Under the pieces are notes generated by a model that saw nothing but the letters and a program-made list of their open reading frames with translations, searched no databases and was not told where the DNA came from. Positions 9,688 to 19,417 of a stretch of DNA of 64,000 bases are shown here, piece after piece. Positions within the stretch are counted from its first letter, which is position 1. Each line of letters opens with the position of its first letter. Origin of the DNA: Steroidobacteraceae bacterium. Lineage in GTDB: Bacteria > Pseudomonadota > Gammaproteobacteria > Steroidobacterales > Steroidobacteraceae. The translations under genes and the position numbers were made by a program. The stretch covers positions 1 through 64,000 of the forward strand of contig JAQSWD010000001.1 of assembly GCA_029266835.1 (NCBI GenBank), given 5' to 3'.

Positions 9688-10766
9688 GTATCCGCACGAT
9701 CGTCGTGGGCTGCGGCGCGGTGGCGCAGAGGCTGTATCGAAAGCCGCTGGCCAGGCTCGCGAAGCAGCGCGTGCTGGAAGTGGTCGGGCTCGTCGATCCG
9801 GCGGCCGATCACGCGCGGGAAATGGCGACCTCGTTCGCCGGTGCGCGTCATTTCACTTCGCTGGAGGAAGCCTGCAAGCAGGCGCGTCCGCAACTGACGC
9901 TGATACTGACGCCGCCGGCGCTTCATTGCGCGCAGACGTTGACCGCGTTCGAACACGGCAGCCACGTGTTGTGCGAGAAGCCGATGGCGAATTCCACCGC
10001 CGAATGCCAGCGCATGAACGAGGCCGCCGCCTCGGCGCAACGCGTGCTTGCGATCGGCATGATCCGGCGTTTCTTCCCCGCCTTCGCGAAGCTGCGCACG
10101 CTGGTGCAGGGCGGGGCGCTCGGCCGGCTGCAATCCTTCGAATATCGCGAAGGACACAAGTTTGAATGGGCAGTGACCACGCCCGCAGCTTTCAAGCCGC
10201 GCAGCCAGGGCGGCGCCGGCGTGTTGTTCGACATCGGCACGCACGCGCTCGACTTCCTGCAATCGGTGTTCGGCTCGATGACGGCCGCGACTTACGCGGA
10301 CGACGCGGCGGGCGGCATCGAGGCCACGGTCGCAATGGGCCTGCGGGCGCAGGACTGTCAGGGCGAGATGCACCTGTCCTGGGATGTACCCCAGGTCAAT
10401 GAACTGCGCGTCGTGGGTAGTTCGGCTGAAGCCGTGCTGCGCGTGGACCGCTTCGACCAGTTGGCCATCGGCCGCCCCGGCGCCTTCGTGCCGCAGGTCA
10501 TCGACGAATCCTTCCCCGTGGACCTCCACCAGGACGCGGCGCGCCGGATCGTGCCGCTGAGTTATCCGGATGCGGTGCTCTGCCAGCTCGTGCAGGTGCT
10601 GCGCGCCATCGAGCTCGGTGAGAAACCGGCGGTGGACGGACAGGGTGGCGCGGCCTGCATCGCACTGCTCGAGCAGGCGTTGTCGGTTGCCGCACCGCTG
10701 CCCGAACCCTGGCTCGCTTCGCGCGAACAGGCCGCGGCCGCTCGCCTCCACTGGAGCAATCGATGA
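9684..10766 (+). CDS. Gfo/Idh/MocA-family sugar oxidoreductase
   Basis: A 360-residue NAD(P)-dependent dehydrogenase. The start is the ATG at 9684, which overlaps the previous stop (ATGA); the longer open frame upstream is not needed. Motifs: VVGCGAVAQRL (Rossmann nucleotide-binding turn), HVLCEKPMANS (the conserved EKP lysine) near residue 95, and FDIGTHALDFL with the catalytic-type DxxxH near residue 180. It probably oxidises or epimerises a nucleotide-linked sugar. It pairs with the SDR epimerase that follows with another 4-base overlap. Substrate cannot be told from sequence. Confidence 0.8.
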   Translation: MSIRTIVVGCGAVAQRLYRKPLARLAKQRVLEVVGLVDPAADHAREMATSFAGARHFTSLEEACKQARPQLTLILTPPALHCAQTLTAFEHGSHVLCEKPMANSTAECQRMNEAAASAQRVLAIGMIRRFFPAFAKLRTLVQGGALGRLQSFEYREGHKFEWAVTTPAAFKPRSQGGAGVLFDIGTHALDFLQSVFGSMTAATYADDAAGGIEATVAMGLRAQDCQGEMHLSWDVPQVNELRVVGSSAEAVLRVDRFDQLAIGRPGAFVPQVIDESFPVDLHQDAARRIVPLSYPDAVLCQLVQVLRAIELGEKPAVDGQGGAACIALLEQALSVAAPLPEPWLASREQAAAARLHWSNR

Positions 10767-11893
10767 ACAAGATTGCGATTGTCGGTGCCGGCGGTTTCGT
10801 CGGTACCACGCTGATCGAATCGCTGGTCCTCGGCGGGCACACCGGTGTGCGGGCCGTGGTCCGCAGCTATCGCAACATGGCGGGCTTCTGTCGCTGGGGC
10901 AACGCCGTCGAGGTCAGGCTCGCCGACGCCACGCGCGAAGCTGCGCTGGCCGATGCGATTGCCGGCGCGTCCGCGGTGGTCAATGTGACCACCGGTCCGC
11001 CGGCGGGCATCGTCCAATCGACGCGCGCCATCTACGACGCCTGCAGACGGGCCGGAGTGCCGCGTTTCGTGCACCTGAGTTCCGCCGTGGTCTATGGCGA
11101 CGTCGAACAGCCCATCGATGACGACGCGCCGCCACTCGACAAGCACTGGATGCCTTACGCGCGCGCCAAGGCCGAGTCCGAGCGCTGGCTGCGTGCGCAG
11201 ACCGCCGACGACCTCGAGGTGGTGGTTTTGCGGCCTGGCATCGTCTGGGGCGTTCGTTCGCCGCATACGCTGGGTTTCGCGCGCGCGATGGCGCGCAAGT
11301 CCAGCTTCCTGGTCGATGGCGGTTCGGGCGTGTTCAACGGCGTCTATATCGCCAACCTGGTCGCCATGATCCGCGCCGCATGCGAGCACGCTCCCGGCAT
11401 CGCGGGGTTCTACAACGCCGGTGACGCCGAGCGCGTGACGTGGCGCGAGTTCTACGAGGCGCTGGGCGGCCCGCTGGGATGTGACCCGGGCAAGCTGCCG
11501 GTGGTCAGCGGCGACAAATTCCCATGGTCACTGGGCGCCGCCATCGATGCGGTGCAGTCCCTGGGCCCGGTGAACGCGCTGTATCACAAGCTCAAGACGC
11601 ACATTCCGGATGGGCTCAAGGCGGCCATCCGCGCGCGCCTCGAAGGCGCATACAGCTTCGAGCGCCAGGCCGTTTCATATGCGGCCACCGCGTCGGTGGA
11701 CCGCGAGCTGTGGCACCTGCAGCGGGTGCGCCACAAACTACCCGTGAACAAGTTCGCCGAGCGGTTCCAGTTCGTGACACCGGTGAGCTTCCCGGAAGCC
11801 ACGCGACGCACCATCGCCTGGCTCGAAACCCAGGGCCTGGCCGCGCGGCGGCCGATCGACACAGCCGAATTCAGCAAGGCGAGCAACGCATGA
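10763..11893 (+). CDS. NAD-dependent epimerase/dehydratase (extended SDR)
   Basis: A 376-residue extended short-chain dehydrogenase: IAIVGAGGFVGTTLIESL (GxxGxxG) at the N-terminus, HLSSAVVYG with the catalytic Ser near residue 113 and MPYARAKAE supplying the Y-x3-K pair near residue 132. The C-terminal 100 residues are an unusual extension (FERQAVSYAATASVDRELWHLQR...) that ends with a winged region before the stop. It likely interconverts a nucleotide sugar for the EPS pathway. Both ends overlap neighbours by four bases, so it is translated as part of the run. Confidence 0.75.
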   Translation: MNKIAIVGAGGFVGTTLIESLVLGGHTGVRAVVRSYRNMAGFCRWGNAVEVRLADATREAALADAIAGASAVVNVTTGPPAGIVQSTRAIYDACRRAGVPRFVHLSSAVVYGDVEQPIDDDAPPLDKHWMPYARAKAESERWLRAQTADDLEVVVLRPGIVWGVRSPHTLGFARAMARKSSFLVDGGSGVFNGVYIANLVAMIRAACEHAPGIAGFYNAGDAERVTWREFYEALGGPLGCDPGKLPVVSGDKFPWSLGAAIDAVQSLGPVNALYHKLKTHIPDGLKAAIRARLEGAYSFERQAVSYAATASVDRELWHLQRVRHKLPVNKFAERFQFVTPVSFPEATRRTIAWLETQGLAARRPIDTAEFSKASNA

Positions 11894-13065
11894 GCGAATC
11901 CCCGAAGAAAAAGATCAATGTCCTCGATGTCCGCAGCTGCCGTGGTGGCGGTGGTGGACCGGAGAAGACCATCCTGTTCTCCGCGCTCGAGACCGACCGC
12001 GAGCATTTCGACATGCACGTGGCCTACCTGAAGAGCAAGGATGATCCGGAGTTCGACCTGCACGAACGCGCAAAGAAGCTAGGCGTCGAGTCCTTTCACA
12101 CCTTCGACGAGCGCTTCAAGTTCGATATCGGCGCGATACGCGGCCTGCTCAAATTGTGCCGCGAGAAGCAGATCGACATCTTCCATGCGCATTGCTACAA
12201 GTCGGACCTGTACGGGCTGATCCTGTCGCGTTATCACAAGATGAAGCTGGTAACGACGGCCCACGGCCCGCTGGCCAGCTTCAGGTTCTTCTGGGCTTCG
12301 AAGAACTGGCGCGTTCGGTATCTGTACGACCAGCTCGACCTGCGCCTGCTCAAGTACTACGACCTGGTGCTCATGGTCTCGGACACCATGCGCGACATCA
12401 TCAGCCGCTACAAGGTGGATCCGAAGCGGATGATGTGGATCCGCAACGCCATCGACTCGAAGTTCTTCCGCCGCTCGGGCAATCCTGACCTGGAATTCCG
12501 CGCCAAGCTGGGCATTCCGCCGGGCGCGCGCGTCATCGGCGCCGTGGGCCGCCTCAATGGCGAGAAGGATTATCCGAACCTGTTGCGTGCCGCGAAGATC
12601 CTGCTGCAGAAGCAACCCGATACGTATTTCGTGATCGCCGGCAAGGGCGAGCTCGAGCAGGAGCTCAAGGCGCTGTCGAACGAGCTCGGTGTGTCGCACC
12701 GCGTGATTTTCATGGGCCACTTCCACGACGTGCGCAAGGTGTTCGAACTCATGGACATCTACGTGTTGTCGTCGACGCGCGAAGGTCTGCCGAACACCGT
12801 ACTCGAGGCCATGGCCATGGAAGTGCCCATCGTCTCGACCGACGTCGATGGCGTGAAGGAAGCGGTAACCGATCAGCGTGAGGCGCTGCTCGTACCGGCG
12901 CAGGATTCGCCCGCGCTCGCGGCCGGCCTCCTGCGCGTGCTCGAGGATGACGAACTGCGTCACCGGCTGGCACGCCAGGCGCGCGCGACGGTGGAATCGG
13001 ATTTCAGCTTCGCCCATCGCACGCGGACCATCGAAAACCTGTATCGCAAGCTGATGACGGCCTGA
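11890..13065 (+). CDS. glycosyltransferase, GT4 family
   Basis: A 391-residue GT4 enzyme. Start is the ATG at 11890 (ATGA overlap with the epimerase). The N-terminus has a glycine-rich loop, RSCRGGGGGPEKTIL, near residue 18, which fits the acceptor domain. The C-terminal domain carries VIGAVGRLNGEKDYPNLL near residue 215, and SSTREGLPNTVLEAMAMEVPIV with the E-x7-E motif near 300. It would transfer a sugar from a nucleotide donor to the lipid-linked EPS unit. The gene ends six bases before the next glycosyltransferase. Confidence 0.85.
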   Translation: MSESPKKKINVLDVRSCRGGGGGPEKTILFSALETDREHFDMHVAYLKSKDDPEFDLHERAKKLGVESFHTFDERFKFDIGAIRGLLKLCREKQIDIFHAHCYKSDLYGLILSRYHKMKLVTTAHGPLASFRFFWASKNWRVRYLYDQLDLRLLKYYDLVLMVSDTMRDIISRYKVDPKRMMWIRNAIDSKFFRRSGNPDLEFRAKLGIPPGARVIGAVGRLNGEKDYPNLLRAAKILLQKQPDTYFVIAGKGELEQELKALSNELGVSHRVIFMGHFHDVRKVFELMDIYVLSSTREGLPNTVLEAMAMEVPIVSTDVDGVKEAVTDQREALLVPAQDSPALAAGLLRVLEDDELRHRLARQARATVESDFSFAHRTRTIENLYRKLMTA

Positions 13066-13071
13066 ACACCG

Positions 13072-14196
13072 ATGACGCGGCCCGCCCTCGCTTACGTGGT
13101 CAATGCGCTGAATCCCGGCGGTACGGAAAAGCTCGTCGTGGAGATGGCGCGCGTATTCGCGCGCGAATACGACCTGAGCGTGATCTGCCTGGACGATCCC
13201 GGCACCTGGGGGCGGATGCTGCGTGCCGAGGGCATCCCCGTTCATTGTCTGTGGCGGCAGCCGGGCATGGATCTCACGATGCCCGGAAAACTCGCGCGCC
13301 TGTTTCGCGCGACCCGCGCGCGAATCGTGCATGCGCACCAGTGCACCCCGTGGTTCTACAGCGCGCTGTCGCGCCTGCGATATCGCAAGCCGCGACTGCT
13401 GCTCGAGGAACACGGGCGGTTCTACCCCGAGGTCGTGAACCGCAAACGGGCCTTCGTGAATCGCACGCTGATCCGCAAGCTCACTCACCGCTTCGTCGCC
13501 GTATCCGAGGACGTTCGCACCCGCCTCGAGCGTTACGAAGGTCTGAGTGCCCCGCAGATTCGCGTGATCTACAACGGCGTCTCGCCGCCTTCACCGCTCG
13601 ATGCCGCGCGGCGTGCGGCCCTGCGCGCCGAACTCGGGTTCGCCGAAAACGATTTTGTCGTGGGCACGGTGGGCAGGTTCGACCCCATCAAGAACCTGCC
13701 CATGCTGGTGCGCGCCTTGGGCGCGGTGTCGGCGGAAACGCCGGCCCTGCGCGGGCTGCTGGTGGGCGATGGTCCCGAATTCCCGGCGGTGCGCTCCCAG
13801 GTGGACGCGAATGGCCTGAAGGACCGCGTGCGCCTCACCGGTTTCCGAGAAGATGCCCGCCAGCTGGCGCAGTGCATGGATCTGTTCGTGTTGCCCAGTT
13901 TCAGCGAGGGCACGTCGATGGCATTGCTCGAGGCCATGGCCGCGGGCGTGCCTGTCATCGTGACCGCGGTCGGTGGCAATCCCGAGATCGTCGTGGCCAA
14001 TGAATCCGGTTGGGTCGTGCCCTCGGACGACACGGCCGCGTTGCAACTCGCGATCACCGAGGCCATTCGTGACCCTGCCGAACGCCTTCGGCGCGCCGAG
14101 GCGGGCCGGCATCGCTTCCAGGAGTCATTCGGTATCGAAAGGATGATGGACCACTATCGCCACCTCTATCTGGATCTGCTGGCGCGGAAACACTGA
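13072..14196 (+). CDS. glycosyltransferase, GT4 family
   Basis: A 374-residue GT4 enzyme: ALAYVVNALNPGGTEKLVVEMAR at the N-terminus is the acceptor-domain glycine loop, followed by HAHQCTPWFYSAL. The donor domain has VVGTVGRFDPIKNLPMLVRAL near residue 200 and FSEGTSMALLEAMAAGVPVIV with E-x7-E near 280. It probably adds one residue of the EPS repeat. It is tightly packed between another GT4 gene and the asparagine-synthase-like gene (two bases apart). Confidence 0.85.
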   Translation: MTRPALAYVVNALNPGGTEKLVVEMARVFAREYDLSVICLDDPGTWGRMLRAEGIPVHCLWRQPGMDLTMPGKLARLFRATRARIVHAHQCTPWFYSALSRLRYRKPRLLLEEHGRFYPEVVNRKRAFVNRTLIRKLTHRFVAVSEDVRTRLERYEGLSAPQIRVIYNGVSPPSPLDAARRAALRAELGFAENDFVVGTVGRFDPIKNLPMLVRALGAVSAETPALRGLLVGDGPEFPAVRSQVDANGLKDRVRLTGFREDARQLAQCMDLFVLPSFSEGTSMALLEAMAAGVPVIVTAVGGNPEIVVANESGWVVPSDDTAALQLAITEAIRDPAERLRRAEAGRHRFQESFGIERMMDHYRHLYLDLLARKH

Positions 14197-14198
14197 CC

Positions 14199-16103
14199 AT
14201 GTGCGGCATCGCGGGATACGTGGATTTCTCCGGTCACCAGCCAGAACAGGCGCGTGAGCGGCTCAAGCGCATGACCGACGCCATCGCCCATCGCGGCCCG
14301 GACGGCGAGGGGTTCTATGTCGATGGCCACGCGGCGCTCGGCCACCGGCGGCTGGCCATCATCGACGTCTCCGGCGGTCACCAGCCCATGGCCGGCGCCG
14401 ATGGCAAAGTGCAGATCGTTTTCAACGGCGAGATCTACAACTACCTGCAGTTGCGCGCCGAGCTCGAATCCCTCGGGCACACTTTCCGCACCAACTCGGA
14501 TACCGAAGCCATCATCGGTGCGTATCTGCAATGGGGCGAGAACTGCGCCGAGCGCCTGAACGGGATGTTCGCTTTCGCCATCTGGGACACGCGCACGCAG
14601 GCCCTGTTCCTCGCGCGTGATCGCGTAGGCAAGAAGCCGATGTACTACTTCCGCCGCGGTTCGGTCGTGGCATTCGCGTCCGAACTCAAGGCGCTGCGCG
14701 CGACGGGGTGGTGTCCGGACGCCCTGGATCCGGAAGCGCTCGATTGCTATTTCTCGTTCGGCTACATCCCGGCTCCCAAGACTATCTACCGGAACGTCTC
14801 CAAGCTGCGCGCGGCGCGCACGCTGCACGTCACGGCCGCGCGCGAGACTGAACGCCAGTACTGGCAGTTGAAATTCGGCGCTCCCGTGGAGCGGTCACTG
14901 GAGTCCGCCACCGAGGAATTCGAATCGCTGCTGGACGATGCGGTGCGCTGCCGGCTCATGAGCGAAGTGCCACTCGGCGCCTTCCTGTCCGGCGGACTCG
15001 ATTCTTCGCTGGTCGTATCGTCCATGGCGCGTGCTTCCAGTCGCCCGGTCATCACCAATTCCATCGGTTTCGATGACCGCAAGTTCAGTGAGCTGGGCGC
15101 GGCCAAGGCGATTGCCGAGCACCTGGGCACCGATCACCACGAATTCGTGGTGCAGCCGCGCGCCACCGACGTGCTCGAGAAGATAGCCTGGCATTTCGAC
15201 GAGCCGCTGGCCGATTCCAGCGCCATCCCCACCTGGTACGTCTGCGAGATGGCGCGCCGGACCGTGACCGTGGCCTTGTCGGGCGATGGCGGCGATGAGG
15301 GTTTCGGCGGTTACACGTTCCGCTACGTGCCGCACGTATTCGAGTCACGCTTGCGTGGTGCGTTGCCCCTGGCCGTGCGTTCGCCGCTGTTCGGCCTGCT
15401 GGGCTCGGTCTGGCCGGCATCGGCGCGCCTGCCACAACCGCTTCGGCTCAAGACCATTTTCGAGAACCTCGCGGTCAGCGACAGCGAGGCTTACTACCGT
15501 GACCTGCTCTGGCTGCGCGCGGACGCGCGCGCCGCGCTGTACACGCCGGAGTTCATGCGCAGCCTCAATGGCTATACGCCCGCCGAAGCGGTCTTGCCGT
15601 TCTACGCGAACACCGATGCCAGCTCGCCGCTGGCACGCAGCCAGAATGCTGACATCCACTTCTACATGACCGACGACGTCCTCGCGAAGGCGGATCGGAT
15701 GAGCATGGCGCACTCGCTCGAAGTGCGCTGTCCGCTGCTCGATCATCGGCTCATCGAGTTTGGCGTAAGGTTACCGGACAACCTCAAGATAGATGGGCGA
15801 CAGGGGAAGGTGGTGCTGCGCGAGCTCGCCGGGCGGCGATTGCCCGAAGCCATCCGGAACCTTCCCAAGCAGGGATTCTCCATTCCTGCCGCCACGTGGC
15901 TGCGGAAGGAATTGCGGCCGATGACCGAGGGCCTGCTGTTCAACGGCACGGATCCTTTCGATGGCTTGCTCGACCCGGCCGTCGTGAGGCGCATGTGGCG
16001 GGAACACTTGTCCGCGGCCCGAGATCACAGCGTGTTTCTGTGGGGACTGATGATGCTGGCGCTCTGGCGCCGCACCAGCGTGATGGAGACACGGCCGGCA
16101 TGA
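14199..16103 (+). CDS. AsnB-like amidotransferase, exosortase-locus type
   Basis: A 634-residue class II glutamine amidotransferase/asparagine synthase. Cys2 (MCGIAGYVDF) is the glutaminase nucleophile; AHRGPDGEGF and VFNGEIYNY are glutaminase-domain motifs (1-190). The synthetase half has the PP-loop LGAFLSGGLDSSLV near residue 262 and GDGGDEGFGGY near residue 362. Family members in XrtA/PEP-CTERM clusters are thought to amidate a sugar acid or protein rather than make free asparagine. Here a uronic acid of the EPS is a reasonable target (inference). The stop overlaps the next start. Confidence 0.85.
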   Translation: MCGIAGYVDFSGHQPEQARERLKRMTDAIAHRGPDGEGFYVDGHAALGHRRLAIIDVSGGHQPMAGADGKVQIVFNGEIYNYLQLRAELESLGHTFRTNSDTEAIIGAYLQWGENCAERLNGMFAFAIWDTRTQALFLARDRVGKKPMYYFRRGSVVAFASELKALRATGWCPDALDPEALDCYFSFGYIPAPKTIYRNVSKLRAARTLHVTAARETERQYWQLKFGAPVERSLESATEEFESLLDDAVRCRLMSEVPLGAFLSGGLDSSLVVSSMARASSRPVITNSIGFDDRKFSELGAAKAIAEHLGTDHHEFVVQPRATDVLEKIAWHFDEPLADSSAIPTWYVCEMARRTVTVALSGDGGDEGFGGYTFRYVPHVFESRLRGALPLAVRSPLFGLLGSVWPASARLPQPLRLKTIFENLAVSDSEAYYRDLLWLRADARAALYTPEFMRSLNGYTPAEAVLPFYANTDASSPLARSQNADIHFYMTDDVLAKADRMSMAHSLEVRCPLLDHRLIEFGVRLPDNLKIDGRQGKVVLRELAGRRLPEAIRNLPKQGFSIPAATWLRKELRPMTEGLLFNGTDPFDGLLDPAVVRRMWREHLSAARDHSVFLWGLMMLALWRRTSVMETRPA

Positions 16104-17227
16104 GTTCGCCGCGTTACCTGCAAATGCTTGTCTCCCCGCACGTCGGCGGCGGCGCCAAACTGGCCATGCAGCTGCATGCGCATGCAGTGGGCGCGCGTGG
16201 CCCGGTGAGCCGGCTGCTTCTACCCGGTGGCGGTGAAGCCGAACGCAGCGCGCAGCGCGCGGGATTTCCCTATACGCGTTACCGCGTGGATCGGCTCAGC
16301 AGCACCAGCCGCCTGCCGTCATTGCTGGAGAATGCCAGTCTGTTCGCGCGTGCGCCGCGCGCCAGCGGCGCGGTCGTGCACGTGCATGCACCTTTCGTCT
16401 ATGGCGCGGCGCGGCCGTTCTTCGCCGCGGCGCGGGTTCGCACGGTGTTGCACGTACACCTCGATTTCACGAGCGAGCAGCTCGCATGGGCACTGCGCGC
16501 GCCGCCGGACACCATCATCGTGTGCGCCGAGTTCATGCGGCGGGCGGTGGATGCGGCATTGCCCGCCGGGGCGCGCACGCGCGTTACCGTCATACGCAAT
16601 GCCATCGACCTCAGCCAGTTCGAGAGCGGTGACCGCGCCACTGAAAAGCGCGCGCTCGGTGTTCCCGAACAGCTGCCGTTGCTCATGGTGGTCGCCAATC
16701 TTGCGCCTCACAAGGGGCAGGCGACGGCCATCCGCGCAGTCGCCGGATTGCGCGATCGCGGGCACGAGGTCCGGCTTTGGCTGGTGGGCGCAGAACGCAG
16801 CGATGGCCAAGGGTTTCTCGGCGAATTGCAGAAGCTCACACGTGAATTGCGCGTCGAGGATCGCGTGACATTCGCCGGCTTTCGCGATGACGTACCCCGC
16901 CTGCTGCGCGCCGCCGACATGGTCCTGCTGCCATCCACCAGCGAAGGACTGCCGCTCACCATCCTGGAGGCGCAGGCGGCGCGCGCCCTGGTGCTCGCTG
17001 CGCCCACGGCAGGCATACCCGAGGTGGTCGAACACGAGCGCACCGGTTACCTGATCGCGGCCGACGACGCGGAGGGTTACGCCGCGCGGATTGGGGATCT
17101 GCTGCGCAGGCCCGAGCTCGCTCAATCGGTGGTGGCCGCAGCGCGCCGCCACGTGTGCGACCATCACGGCCTGACATCCTATGGGGACCGGGTGATGGAC
17201 GAGTACGACCGTCTCATATCGGGCTGA
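16100..17227 (+). CDS. glycosyltransferase, GT4 family
   Basis: A 375-residue GT4 enzyme starting at the ATG at 16100 (ATGA overlap with the amidotransferase). MLVSPHVGGGAKLAMQLHAHA is the acceptor-domain glycine loop. The donor domain shows LLMVVANLAPHKGQATAIRAV near residue 195 and PSTSEGLPLTILEAQAARALVL near 277. The latter keeps both acidic positions of the E-x7-E motif. It acts at the inner face of the cytoplasmic membrane on the lipid-linked oligosaccharide. The next gene follows with no spacer. Confidence 0.85.
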   Translation: MSSPRYLQMLVSPHVGGGAKLAMQLHAHAVGARGPVSRLLLPGGGEAERSAQRAGFPYTRYRVDRLSSTSRLPSLLENASLFARAPRASGAVVHVHAPFVYGAARPFFAAARVRTVLHVHLDFTSEQLAWALRAPPDTIIVCAEFMRRAVDAALPAGARTRVTVIRNAIDLSQFESGDRATEKRALGVPEQLPLLMVVANLAPHKGQATAIRAVAGLRDRGHEVRLWLVGAERSDGQGFLGELQKLTRELRVEDRVTFAGFRDDVPRLLRAADMVLLPSTSEGLPLTILEAQAARALVLAAPTAGIPEVVEHERTGYLIAADDAEGYAARIGDLLRRPELAQSVVAAARRHVCDHHGLTSYGDRVMDEYDRLISG

Positions 17228-18685
17228 GTGATGGGACGTATCTTCTTCCTCGCGCTGCTGTCCTCGATCTCCGTGGTCGCGCTGGCCCGGCCGTGGATCG
17301 GTGTGGTCGCCGCCTACGCTATCGTGATCCTCACGCCGCAAGCCGTGTGGTGGTGGCATTTCGAAGACCTCCGGCCCGTTCTGTGGGTGATCGTTCCCAC
17401 GCTCATCGGGTTCGTGATGGCGCTGCTCCGTGGCCAGTTGGATACCTCCGCCCTGGCTAACAAGCGCAGCCTGTTCATGCTGGTGATGTGGGGCTTTTTC
17501 ACCATCTCGTACCTGTTTGGCCCGTACACGGAGACGATCAACCAGTTCCGGTTCACGGATCCGGGGTGGGCGTTCTCCACCTTCAACAAGATATTCCTGC
17601 TGTATTTCCTCGCGACTCTCTGTATCGACGACCTGGTGAAACTGCGTGCGCTCGTGCTGACGGTGCTCGGTTCGGCGGCCTACCTCGTGTACTGGGCCAA
17701 TGACATGTACCTGTCCGGCAATGTCATGGGACGATTGCCGGGACCCGTGGATATCTACGGCGTGGGCTCGTATTCCGACGAAAACGCCTTCGCGATGCTT
17801 TTCGTGGTCGCGCAGCCTTTCCTCTGGTACATGGCGCTGTCCATGCAGCGTCCATGGCTCAAGTACCTCATGTGGCTGGCGATCCCGTTCTGCTGGCATG
17901 CCGTATTCCTGACTGCGTCGCGCGGTGGCCTCATTGGCATCGGCGTGACCACGCTGCTGATGGCCGTCCGCGGAAAGAACAAGTTGCTCGGCCTGTTGTT
18001 GCTCCCGGCATTCGCGGGTGCGTACTTCTGGCAGGCCGGCGATCTCATGAAGGAACGCGCCGGTACCATTGGCGAGTACCGCACGGAGACTTCCGCGTCG
18101 ACCCGCCTCGAGGCGTGGGACGCCGCGCTCGGCATGGTCGCGGACTATCCCGTCACCGGCGTCGGACTCGCCTCCATGGGCCCCGCCTTCCCTGACTACT
18201 CCGACAAGAAGCCGCGCGAGGCACACAACACACTGCTGCAGATCAGTGCGGAATCGGGCGCCGTCGCCGGCTCGATGTACCTGCTCATCATCGTGACTTC
18301 GATCGTGGCGCTATGGCGCAACGGTTCCCGACTGCGCGTGCAGCGGGCCGCCAACGGCGACAACCGCGACCTGGAGCGCCTGTACCTCATCAATGAAGCA
18401 GTGCTGGTCGCGTTTTTCGGTTTCGCGGTTTGCGCGCTGTTCCTCTCGTTGCAGATGTCGGAAATCTTCTATTGCCTCTGCATGCTCGTGAACGCGGTGC
18501 TGTTCGTGACGGCGCGCCTGCCCGCTGCTGCTGTCCCGGATGCCGGCGCGGGCAGCGGTCCGCTGTCCAGCGACAATCGGCCGCGCGTGCGATTGCGTCG
18601 CGCTCCACCGGCGGGCGCGGCCCGCGGTTCCCAGAATTCAATCCAGACGAAAACCTTCGAGCCCCACAGGAACTCTTTTCCATGA
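17228..18685 (+). CDS. O-glycosylation ligase/O-antigen polymerase-like protein, exosortase A-associated
   Basis: A 485-residue membrane protein with about 10-12 hydrophobic segments and a periplasmic loop containing FLTASRGGLIGIGVT and REAHNTLLQISAESGA, typical of the Wzy/WaaL (O-antigen ligase) superfamily. Overall it looks like the putative O-glycosylation ligase subfamily of exosortase A loci (TIGR03097-like, from memory). It would polymerise the EPS or join it to an acceptor in the periplasm. The start may be GTG 17228 or ATG 17231. A Pro/Ala-rich tail of about 60 residues follows the last membrane segment. Confidence 0.8.
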   Translation: MMGRIFFLALLSSISVVALARPWIGVVAAYAIVILTPQAVWWWHFEDLRPVLWVIVPTLIGFVMALLRGQLDTSALANKRSLFMLVMWGFFTISYLFGPYTETINQFRFTDPGWAFSTFNKIFLLYFLATLCIDDLVKLRALVLTVLGSAAYLVYWANDMYLSGNVMGRLPGPVDIYGVGSYSDENAFAMLFVVAQPFLWYMALSMQRPWLKYLMWLAIPFCWHAVFLTASRGGLIGIGVTTLLMAVRGKNKLLGLLLLPAFAGAYFWQAGDLMKERAGTIGEYRTETSASTRLEAWDAALGMVADYPVTGVGLASMGPAFPDYSDKKPREAHNTLLQISAESGAVAGSMYLLIIVTSIVALWRNGSRLRVQRAANGDNRDLERLYLINEAVLVAFFGFAVCALFLSLQMSEIFYCLCMLVNAVLFVTARLPAAAVPDAGAGSGPLSSDNRPRVRLRRAPPAGAARGSQNSIQTKTFEPHRNSFP

Positions 18686-19397
18686 ATACCCAGCAAAAAC
18701 CGCTTGCCGATGAACAACGCAGCGTTGCCGCCATCTACGAGAGCGGCGCCGTCGCGGGCGAATAACGCTCGCCAAGCTGGCTCCCGCGTCGTTGCTGGAA
18801 GTGGCGCCGGGCCCGGCGCGCCTTGCGGTCGAGCTGATTCACGGCGCGCACGGCACGATGGTCGAGAACAGCGAAGAGATGATCGCGATCGCCCGCGGCC
18901 GCCTGATGCAGGCGGGGCTCGACAGCCGGTGGAAGGTGCTGCAGGGCGACGCATTCAATCTGGGCGGTTACGTGCAGCCCGGTAGTTTCGACCTGGCGTA
19001 CACCTTCCGTTTCCTGCGACATTTCCGCACGCCGGAGCGCGAGCAGCTCTACGCCAACCTGCGGCAGTCCCTCAAGACCGGGGGCCACCTGGTGTTCGAT
19101 GTGGTCGGAGATGTGGTCTACCAGCAGGTCGAGGCACGCAATCCGCAGCGCGCGGCCGGCGAGATCGCGATTTACGACGTGACGTACACCGCGCAGTCCT
19201 TCTCCGAAGAGATGGAACGCAACGGTTTCGAAGTGGTGAAGCTGCATCCCATCCTCAAGCACTTCACGATGCAGTCCCTGCTCAGCTACAAGCTGGACGA
19301 TGTCATCGGTCCGGTGATTCCCGCGGCGCTGGCTGCGATCGAGTTGTTGCCCTCGGGCGCTCCGCTGGAATGGGTCGCCGTCTGCCGCAAGCGCTGA
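18682..19397 (+). pseudogene. class I SAM-dependent methyltransferase, disrupted near its N-terminus
   Basis: The natural start is the ATG at 18682, which overlaps the ligase stop (ATGA) and gives MNTQQKPLADEQRSVAAIYESGAVAGE before a stop at 18763-18765. The rest of the enzyme continues in another frame: LAPASLLEVAPGPARLAVEL is SAM-binding motif I, and FDLAYTFRFLRHF, QSLKTGGHLVFDVVGD and WVAVCRKR follow. In comparable methyltransferases about 30 residues separate the YxSGxVA segment from motif I; here only a few are present. So an out-of-frame deletion near 18762 is likely. A shorter product from the TTG at 18792 (201 residues) would lack the N-terminal helices. Confidence 0.65.
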
Positions 19398-19417
19398 GGC
19401 GAACCGGGACCAAGCAG

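Noticed and set aside
16319-18226. Open frame of 635 codons on the minus strand
   Set aside because: It runs opposite to a GT4 gene and the ligase-like gene, has no recognisable motifs and His/Arg-rich composition, as expected from GC-rich codon bias.
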